A DNA stretch of 64,000 nucleotides from Tubulanus polymorphus (lineage: Eukaryota > Nemertea > Palaeonemertea > Tubulaniformes > Tubulanidae). The notes below the pieces were generated by a model, which was given only the letters and a program-made list of their open reading frames with translations, was not told the origin of the DNA and searched no databases. The first letter of the stretch is position 1. Each line of letters starts with the position of its first letter. Of this stretch, positions 55,591-64,000 are shown piece by piece. A program made the translations under genes and the position numbers. Location of the stretch: assembly GCF_964204645.1 (NCBI RefSeq), contig NC_134027.1:229501-293500 (forward strand), read 5' to 3'.

Positions 55591-58500
55591 ATGTCTGATA
55601 TCGAGGTAAATCAAGCTGTAAGTTCTCCTCCATCCAAGAAACGAAAGACGACGACTAGTGACGACACCGCGCTGCAAACCGACTCAACTCAAAACATCTC
55701 CGATAAATTATCATCGAATAATTCAGCTTTAACAACGAAGAGTGTAAGTAAAAACCGGTCGCGATAAACCGTGGGGACCTTTTTAAATTCTTTAAACAAT
55801 TCTAAATGTTCTAACCCAACTAGGAAGTTTGAAGGTCTAATCACCCCCACCCCTACAGCAGTTAGGAATATTTGAATTCTAATAAATCTATAGGCCTATC
55901 CAAGCTAAAAATTTCTATTTTATGGAATCATCTACTGTCTGTCACACCTACTCTCCGTGCGACGTTTTGGTCCGTAATTTCGTTAATAATCGGTTTATCT
56001 ACCTTTATTACGCATCAGTTTGTTCAGTGTGGAATTTGCATTCAGAAATAAACAACAATTTTTACTAAAGTTGTTTTTGTTTTCATTTATGAGCGATAGT
56101 TTACTCAGCATACGCTCGCGTAATGCTGAAAAATCCGCTCCGCGGACGCTCGGAAACGTTACAGTGACGTCATCACCTGCTCATTAGCATATCAAAATAC
56201 AGTAGGTGGCGCCACGTGACGGGCCATAAACGCCGTTTTTCAGCATTACGCGAGCGTATGCTAGGTGAACTATCGCTGATAGAAGAAAACACAAACAAAT
56301 TTATGCCAGTTCATGATTTATTTCTGAATGCAAATTCCTTACTGAACAAATTGATGCATAATATTTACAGATCAACCGATTATTAACGAAATTACGGACC
56401 AAAACGTCGCACGAAGAGCATGTGTGACAGACAGTAGAATGATTTTTATGATGACTCATTCATACTACTTGTATAACTCCTAATCAATGGAGGGTTCCTT
56501 GAATGAAATCAATTGTGGAGGCCTCCAAATCAATGGGGTTTTTAATGTCTATAAATAGATTGTAAGGGGTTGGTTGTCTCATTGTTATAAACAGATTCTA
56601 CTATTAGTTAATAGTGGTTTTGGTTGGTATTTGCAGCAGTTGTGAGACCCCCTCACTCGCTCGCTCGCTGAGTGGATCCACTCACTGTGTTCAATAGGTA
56701 TAAACTCCCCCTCACTGTCTCTAATGTATAGAAGATACAAGGTAGGTTCTATAATTTCTGGCTGTTCAAATTCTCATGAAAGGGTTCCATCTTATTAAGC
56801 AAACACGATTCTATCAAATCTATCGCTTAAGGTTTCATCCTACTGAACCTAGCTGATATAGAGTAGGCTAAACCTATATCATCCTATTCTTCTACTCCTT
56901 ATTTTGCCTTTATTTGATAGGCTTTGATAGTTCTATGAAGGGGAACCCTAGGCATGAGTTTTAGTGTCACCTCAAACACCTTTTTCCCTCAATGTCTCCT
57001 GATCGATAGTTATTTGTAAATCCTGCTCATAAACTCTGAAACAAACTCTGAACTCTTTTGCTTCTATACATCATGAGAATTTGAACGGATGGGGAATGAA
57101 ACCTACTTTGTATTCCTGTACATATTTCTTGAAACTAGGTTCTCCTGTTCTGGGGTAGGCTCGATGACTAGGTTAAGATTGTGATGTTCACAGTCTCTGA
57201 TCGTTGTTGAGGTCACAGTGAATGATTCCACTCTTTGTCGTGAACTTCATCAAAACTTCCGCAATTGATCGGTTAAAATAATTCTAGTTCATTTTCGATG
57301 TTTTAAGTTTAATACACTGAAAATGAATTGATTTAAACTGTTTGAGTCAAACTGTACCCTGTAAACTGTTTGGGTCAAACTGTACCCTGTAAACTGTTTG
57401 GGTCAAACTGTACCCTGTAAACTGTTTGAGTCAAACTGTACCCTGTAAACTGTTTGGGTCAAACTGTACCCTGTAAACTGTTTGAGTCAAACTGTACCCT
57501 GTAAACTGTTTGGGTCAAACTGTACCCTGTAAACTGTTTGAGTCAAACTGTACCCTGTAAACGGTTTGAGTCAAACTGTACCCTGTAAACGGTTTGAGTC
57601 AAACTGTACCCTGTAAACGGTTTGAGTCAAACTGTACCCTGTAAACTGTTTGAGTCAAACTGTACCCTGTAAACTGTTTGAGTCAAACTGTACCCTGTAA
57701 ACTGTTTGAATAATGAATGAATCAAACTGCTGTCTAAACCTGGTTATCTAATCATGAATGTTAGTATGATTCAAGAAGATGCTATTCTATTGCGTCGTTT
57801 GTTTTTAGAAATGATATAAATGTACTTTTGTTTTGCACCGACCACTGAGTGACCAGCACTGACCACTGAGTGACCAGCACTGACCACTGAGTGACTATAT
57901 CTATTATTAGTGGACTCTTATGAAATATAGTGGTTTGAAAACCTGCTTAACGGCAGGCGGAGATCGTTTAAGATTCATCCAGTTATTGAGAAATTAGTTC
58001 GATCTGTGTATATCTCATAATGTTAATAATGGATGATGTGATTAAATTTCAGGCCAAAATGACGAGTAACGGGACTGAAAATAAAACCGATATCGATGAA
58101 GGTTTATATTCAAGACAACTGTAAGTATCACATGACACATTGAGAGGGTCGCACCATGCAACTCAAAACTGTTTTGCATTTTTTGCTGATCGAAATAAAA
58201 TACATGAACCAGCGCAAATCTTAACGCCCAGTCTTCACAAAAAACTAAACAAGTTCCTTAATCGTTGTTTAGATGAACCACAGACTCAGAGTCAGAGCAA
58301 ATTGAACTAAATTTATGACGAAATCAATAGATTATAACCTTTTTAAAAATCTGGAATGTTATGGGGGTTCTTGTTTCGCAAATTTTTAAACTCTAACATC
58401 AATTAATGGAGTAAATGATAATGAATTGTAGGTATGTTTTGGGTCACGACGCTATGAGGCGTATGGGTGTATCTAATGTACTGATATCTGGTATGAGAGG

Positions 58501-61500
58501 TCTAGGAGTTGAAATTGCTAAGAATGTCGTATTAAGTGGTGTTAAATCAGTTACTATACACGACCAACAGAACGCGAGTATGACTGATCTATCAACACAG
58601 GTTAGTATTAAACATCCCTTCATCCTCTCCCCTGAGAACTCTGTTAACTTAAAAACCCGTCAACTTAGAAACTTTTAAACTCTACAGGTCAGTTCCACAG
58701 TCGAGGGTTAGAGTTAAATTCAGTTCATTTTCTATGAGTTAAAACTCACAATCTTAACTCACAACCGTGGAACTGGATCCTGAGTTCAGAGTTAACTCTT
58801 TAACTCACGTTCTCTATTTGTCAGTGAAATATTAATAAAATTGATTTATTTAACGTAGTTTTTCCTACGTGAAGAGGATATCGGTAAGAACCGAGCTGAA
58901 GTTTGTCAGTCACGTTTGGCCGAGTTGAACAGTTACGTTCCAGTTACAGCTCATACTGATAAACTCACTACTGAATTCATCAGTCAGTTTCAGGTAACGC
59001 ATCGTTTCAACACATTTCATTCTGTTTCAGTAAAACCAGCAAAAACACTGCAGGATTTTATTTGTATTTATTTACAGGCTGTCGTACTTACAAATTCTAC
59101 ATTGATCGAACAGTTAGAACTAGGTGGATTTTGTCACGAAAACGGAATCAAATTCATCGTAGCGAATACTACTGGATTGTGTGGGTGAGTTTACCTCAGT
59201 ATCTCTGTAGCCTCAGTGTGGATGAGTTCGCTTAACATACCAGTGAGAATCCTTGTAGTACCAGTGACTAGATTAATTTTCAGAAGAGAAATAAGATTTA
59301 GATGTTGTGATTTGTTGAGGTTTTGAAGTAGTTGTGAATTTTAGATTTGATTCGATGTTTTATTTTTTCAGTCAAATATTCTGTGATTTCGGTGAGAATT
59401 TCACTGTGTTTGATACAAACGGTGAACAACCGATCAGTAACATGATTGCTGGTATTGATAAGGTAGGCCTCCTATCTAAACAATAACAGTTCACCACCCA
59501 GTAACACAGTTTTAATTTGAAGTATGACGCATGAGAATGATTGAAAATAAACTTTTAACTCAAATAAGAGTCAAATTTGGAGTATAGAACTGGATGCTAA
59601 TTGTAACAATTGAGGGAAGTCCAAGGTGATATGGCAACCTCCCCCCTCACTCCCTACCTCCCACCCCTGTCTCTTAATGCGTCATTTGAGCCAGTTCTCC
59701 AGAAGAAATGATTGCTTGTATCTCTGTGCGTTCTAGGATACAGAAGCTGTCGTCACTTGCCTCGATGAAACCAGACATAATTATGAAGATGGAGATTTTG
59801 TAACGTTCTCAGAAATCAATGGAATGACCGAATTAAACGGCTGTGAACCACGGAAAATTAAAGTACTCGGTAAATATAAAACGTTAAGATATTTGTCATT
59901 CTGTTAAGAGAATAAGAAATTTATTTTCTTTGGAACGAAAGTGATTCCACAACAGGTTTTAGAGGGGTGGCCTCCTCATATTTACATCTATCCCTCTGAA
60001 AATCAAAATCAGCCACCTTCTGCCCCTACCAGAGTGGATGTCAATATTCCATCATATTATTGATGCTGATAAGTGCTTTGAAATATATTCAGCTAATGAA
60101 AAAATAGGAGATTACCAAAATTAAGCTTAATTTCTGTAATTTTTGAGGGATTGAAAGCCTTGGTACAATGTCATACACTGAACAATAAACACAGCCCGTT
60201 TAGAATCCGAGCAGATTGAGAACATTAAACGATAGTTGCTGATGTTTGATTGAATTATTTCAGGTCCGTACACGTTCAGTATCGGCGATACATCGAGTTA
60301 TTCTGACTATGTACGAGGTGGAATCGTGACGCAGGTTAAAATGCCCAAATCATTCAACTATAAATCAATCTCTGAAGCGATGAAAGCTCCGGAATTTGTG
60401 ATGACAGATTTTGGAAAGTTCGAAGCTCCCGGTCAACTCCATATTGCATTCCAAGCTTTAGATGAGTTTCAGGGTCGACACGGACGTCTGCCTAAACCTA
60501 GAAATCAGGTCAGTTATACACAAATATCCACCTCAATTAGACGCGGCGCTTCTCAATGGGTCTGGAACTGGGTTCAGATTCATATCTGATTTAAAATTGG
60601 TATTGAGTCAACAAAATAATATTGAATCAACTGTTCAGATATTCAGGATCCAGTTCCACAGTTGTGAGTTTGATTCAAACTGTGAAACTGGGTCACTCAG
60701 TATTAACAGCAGTATATTATTGTACGTATGGTTATATTTCAGGCTGATGCCGATACGTTTATTGCTGTCGCTAAAGAAGTGAATTCTAAAAGTGAAGCTA
60801 AAGTAGAAGAATTAAACGAGGAATTATTGAAGAAGTTCTCGTTTACGGCGGCGGGTGACGTCTGCCCGGTCGTAGCGTTTATAGGTGGCGTTACTGCACA
60901 GGAAGTGATGAAGGTAAACATTATAGAAATACCGGTAACCTAGTGGGGATCGAGGGATGATTTAATGAATGGCCTGGGAAGCCGTTATGTGATATATTTA
61001 ACGAATGATTGTTTGATATTATTTCAGGCTGTTAGTGGTAAATTTACTCCTATTCAGCAATTCTTATATTTTGATGCGTTTGAAAGTTTACCAGAAGAGG
61101 AAGGAGGAAGTTTAACTGAAGATGATTGTCAACCGGTAAGTTTAACTGGCTCCTCTCTCTCCTCTCACCCTCTCTCCTCTCACTCCTCTCCTCTCACTCT
61201 CCTCCCTCTCACTCCTCTCACCCTCTCTCCTCTCTCTCTCTTCCCTCTCACTCCTCTCCTCTCACCCTCTCTCCTCTCTCTCTCTTCCCTCTCACTCCTC
61301 TCCTCTCACCCTCTCTCCTCTCTCTCTCTTCCCTCTCACTCCTCTCACTCCTCTCCTCTCACCCTCTCTCCTCTCTCTCACTCACTCTCCTCTCACTCTC
61401 TCCTCTCACTCTCTCCTCTTTCTCCTCTCACCCTCTCTCCTCCCTCTCTCCTCCCTCTCTCTTCCCTCTCACTTCCCTCTCACTCCTCTCTCTCACCCCT

Positions 61501-63706
61501 CTCTCTTCCCTCTCTCTTCCCACCCTCGCCTCTCTCCTCTCACCCTCTCTGCTCCCTCTCTCTCTCTCTTCCCTCTCACTCCTCACTCTCTCTCACCCCT
61601 CTCTTCCCACCCTCGCCTCTCACCCTCTCTCTTCCCTCTCACCCCTCTCACTCCTCACTCTCACCCCTCTCTTCCCACCCTTGCCTCTCTCCTCTCACAC
61701 TCTCTCCTCCCTCTCTCCTCCCTCTCTCCTCTCACCCTCTCTCCTCCCTCTCACCTCTCCTCCTTTCGTTGCTCTTTGATATTTCAGGAGTTTTTCTCTG
61801 TATTTTTAGATTGGATGCAGATATGATGCACAAATTGCTGTTTTCGGGAAGAGCTTCCAGGATAAATTAAACAACCTCAAATATTTTGTGGTAAGCGAAA
61901 AACCGGTTTTAACCTTAACCCAGGGACTTACTGTGACAGGGCAGTGGTTTTAACTGATTTTATTATTCAGGTTGGAGCTGGAGCAATAGGTTGTGAGTTA
62001 CTAAAGACATGTGCAATGGTAGGAATTGGAGCGAGTGACTCCGGCTGTGTTTATGTTACCGATATGGATATCATTGAAAAATCAAATCTCAACCGACAGT
62101 TTCTATTCCGATCTCACGACGTTCAGGTCAGTTAAAATTCGGTTGAATTCGAATATTTAAACCGTCGTTGACTGTCGTTATTTCAAAAAAATGATTGATT
62201 TAATTTTACAGAAATCTAAATCATCGACAGCAGCTGCAGCCGTTAAAGTGATGAATCCTAACATGAATATCGTCGCTCATTTAAACCGCGTCGGGCCGCA
62301 AACCGAGAAAGTATACGACGATGAATTCTTTGAGAATTTGGACGGTGTCGCGAACGCACTCGATAATATTGACGCCCGTAAGTTATAAAGAGTTCCTATG
62401 ACTCCTTGATTCCGTTTAAATTCCTTCTTAATGGAAAATCCTTTGAAATACATGCTTTAACCTCCTTTAATTCCAACAGAACGCCAGAAACTCCTTAAAA
62501 TTTTTAAAAACAGGCAATTAGAAATGTCTGTCTAACTCGACTAGCCCTAAATCAGTACAGTTGGGACAAGGATTTTTTACCCGATTAGGCAGAGTTTAGG
62601 TAGAAGTGTAAAGGATAAAAATTTGCTTACAAAACCATTGAATCAATTGTCTACGAGGATGAACAGAACAGATTAGGACGAGTCTACTGTATTTGCGATA
62701 TAAAAATGATGCAGACGCTTCCTCAAAATCTGAAATCTGAACTCTTTACATCTATGTTGGGACCCTGGTTTAGTTTGATGTTGTTAGGTTATTGAGCTGT
62801 ATCTCTCTAACTCAGCTCTACCTGACCTGTGTGTTTGATTAGAGCTGTATCTCTAACTCTCTCTATTCCTGACATGTGTGTTTGATTAGAGCTGTATCTC
62901 TAACTCTCTCTATTCCTGACCTGTGTGTTTGATTAGAGCTGTATCTCTAACTCTCTCTACCTGACCCGTGTGTTTGATTAGAGCTGTATCTCTAACTCTC
63001 TCTTCCTGACCTGTGTGTTTGATTAGAGCTGTATCTCTAACTCTCTCTATTCCTGACCTGTGTGTTTGATTAGAGCTGTATCTCTAACTCTCTCTACCTG
63101 ACCTGTGTGTTTGATTAGAGCTGTATCTCTAACTCTCTCTACCTGACCTGTGTGTTTGATTAGAGCTGTATCTCTAACTCTCTCTATACCTGACCTGTGT
63201 GTTTGATTAGAGCTGTATCTCTAACTCTCTCTATTCCTGACCTGTGTGTTTGATTAGAGCTGTATCTCTAACTCTCTCTACCTGACCTGTGTGTTTGATT
63301 AGAGCTGTATCTCTAACTCTCTCTATTCCTGACCTGTGTGTTTGATTAGAGCTGTATCTCTAACTCTCTCTTCCTGACCCGTGTGTGTATTGTAGGAATG
63401 TATATGGATCGTCGATGTGTTTATTATTGTAAACCACTCCTCGAATCAGGAACATTAGGAACTAAAGGAAACGTTCAAGTCGTAATTCCACATATGACTG
63501 AATCTTATTCGTCTTCACAAGATCCACCGGAGAAATCGATTCCTGTTTGTACGTTGAAGAACTTTCCGAATGCTATAGAACACACCCTGCAGTGGGCCAG
63601 GGATATGTTTGAGGGTTTATTCACTCAGAAAGCTGAAGATGCGCATCTGTACCTCACCGACCCGAAGTTCCTCGAGAGAACACTCAAAATGCCCGGTATA
63701 CAACCG
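55591..63706 (+). CDS. UBA1: Ubiquitin-activating enzyme E1 (UBA1), 3' end beyond the window
   Basis: Activates ubiquitin with ATP and passes it to E2 enzymes. Exons: 55591-55743, 58053-58120, 58432-58600, 58859-58993, 59078-59184, 59372-59462, 59737-59869, 60264-60508, 60743-60913, 61028-61135, 61810-61890, 61971-62126, 62212-62377, 63396-63706; together 698 codons (human about 1,058 in total). The N-terminus has an NLS-like PSKKRKTTT. The inactive adenylation half starts [15 protein letters not shown] with [10 protein letters not shown]. The active half has [12 protein letters not shown] (about 488-499), [18 protein letters not shown] (Asp520, Arg529) and [13 protein letters not shown]. The catalytic cysteine is in [16 protein letters not shown], about residue 646. 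The second catalytic-Cys half, the rest of adenylation and the ubiquitin-fold domain must lie past 64000. Introns are rich in minisatellites. Confidence 0.97.
55926..56443. repeat. ~520-bp foldback element in UBA1 intron 1
   Basis: Long inverted repeat: CTACTGTCTGTCACAC, then GTGCGACGTTTTGGTCCG and TTCGTTAATAATCGGTT, on to TACGCTCGCGTAATGCTGAA, reappear inverted up to 56443. Arms are about 220 bp with scattered mismatches, and the centre (about 56150-56230) is unpaired and holds CACGTGACG. No ORF. The element is non-autonomous; the superfamily is not clear to me. Confidence 0.85.
57335..57715. repeat. 28-bp minisatellite, ~13 copies, in UBA1 intron 1
   Basis: Units of AAACTGTTTGAGTCAAACTG plus TACCCTGT. 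Inside each unit AGTTTGAC and its inverse nearly pair, so single strands could form hairpins. The rest of intron 1 (56450-57330, 57900-58050) shows nothing recognisable. Confidence 0.9.
58687..58780. repeat. Family A inverted-repeat element in UBA1 intron
   Basis: GGTCAGTTCCACAG at the left, ACCGTGGAACTGGATCC at the right, and the CAGTTCATTTTCTATGAGTT core; about 94 bp. Confidence 0.7.
60645..60694. repeat. Minimal family A foldback
   Basis: Only about 50 bp: GGATCCAGTTCCACAGTTG directly followed by AACTGTGAAACTGGGTC. It looks like the two element ends with the core lost. Confidence 0.6.
61140..61785. repeat. CTCTCACCCTCTCTCC low-complexity tract in UBA1 intron
   Basis: About 640 bp of nearly pure pyrimidine on the plus strand. 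It starts right after the 5' splice site of exon 61028-61135 and ends about 25 bp before the next exon. Long open frames over it (Ser/Leu/Pro only) are artefacts. Confidence 0.95.
62780..63392. repeat. ~46-bp minisatellite, ~12 copies, abutting a UBA1 exon
   Basis: Units of GACCTGTGTGTTTGATTAG plus AGCTGTATCTCTAACTC plus TCTCTACCT. The last unit grades into the 3' splice site (TGTGTATTGTAG) of exon 63396-63706, so the polypyrimidine tract of that exon is supplied by the repeat. Confidence 0.95.
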
Positions 63707-63764
63707 GTAAGTTAATGGGCTAAGACCGGGGAGAGAGGATGGCCGGAGGGGGGGAGTGGTCTAA

Positions 63765-63985
63765 CAGCAGCTGTGAGAGAGGGAGGAAGGGGCCTTCAAG
63801 AGGAGAGAGGGAGGAAGGGGCCTTCAAGAGGAGAGAGGGAGGAAGGGCCTTCAAGTGGATAGAGGGAGGAAGGCTCCCACATGAAGGAGGTTGATTCCCA
63901 CTGGAGTTGATAGAGGTGGGAGGGACCCACATGAAGGAGGTTGATTCCCACTGGAGTGGGGGAAATTGGGAGGGACCCACAGTAG
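63765..63985. repeat. Purine-rich tandem repeats at the right edge
   Basis: Two unit types: GAGAGAGGGAGGAAGGGGCC with TTCAAGAG, and GGGACCCACATGAAGGAGG with TTGATTCCCACTGGAG. In the UBA1 intron after 63706, continuing to the window end. Confidence 0.9.
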
Positions 63986-64000
63986 TTAAAGAGAGGTTGG

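Noticed and set aside
61126-61870. Open frames of 217 and 301 codons rich in Ser, Leu and Pro
   Set aside because: They are translations of a CTCTCACC low-complexity tract inside a UBA1 intron. The real exon (61810-61890) is in another frame.

Overview
The window is nuclear DNA from an intron-rich animal. Three conserved metazoan genes read through dozens of introns with GT-AG junctions, and between their exons lie many minisatellites, small foldback (MITE-like) elements, tRNA-derived SINE-like copies and decayed non-LTR retrotransposon pieces. The gene set and the single full-length LRRK2-type gene suit a bilaterian invertebrate, probably a lophotrochozoan such as a mollusc. That placement is inference, because nothing in the window is a species marker.

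Layout. (1) 1745-39001, minus strand: a complete LRRK2 orthologue. I could follow 61 coding exons with compatible phases throughout (8,139 nt including the stop, about 2,712 residues), running armadillo, ankyrin, Ser-rich linker, LRR, Roc GTPase, COR, kinase, WD40. (2) Inside its introns on the opposite strand are a four-exon gene for a predicted secreted protein of 238 residues (31231-32257) and, in the 9.9-kb intron 18, a plus-strand series of tandemly duplicated exon-like modules ending in a poly(A) signal (23081-24780). The same intron holds an inverted pair of decayed reverse-transcriptase tails (20.9-21.7 kb). (3) 39-45 kb: an intergenic region with a roughly 2.1-kb minisatellite of about 56-bp units. 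(4) 45324-53150, plus strand: an SLC41-family (MgtE-like) magnesium transporter with two alternative first coding exons that each supply the first membrane helix. The 3' end of the first one, with its 5' splice site, has been amplified into a 15-copy minisatellite. (5) 55591-63706 and beyond the right edge, plus strand: UBA1, the ubiquitin-activating E1. The first 698 residues are present, including the catalytic cysteine. A roughly 520-bp foldback element sits in its first intron, and a doubtful small ORF lies head-to-head with it.

The three main genes do not form a pathway. LRRK2 is a membrane-trafficking kinase/GTPase, SLC41 moves Mg2+, and UBA1 starts ubiquitin conjugation. The unusual material is structural: exon-intron units or splice sites that have been tandemly copied (23 kb, 45.7 kb, 49.9 kb) and a dense population of short inverted-repeat elements, one of which abuts the LRRK2 poly(A) signal.
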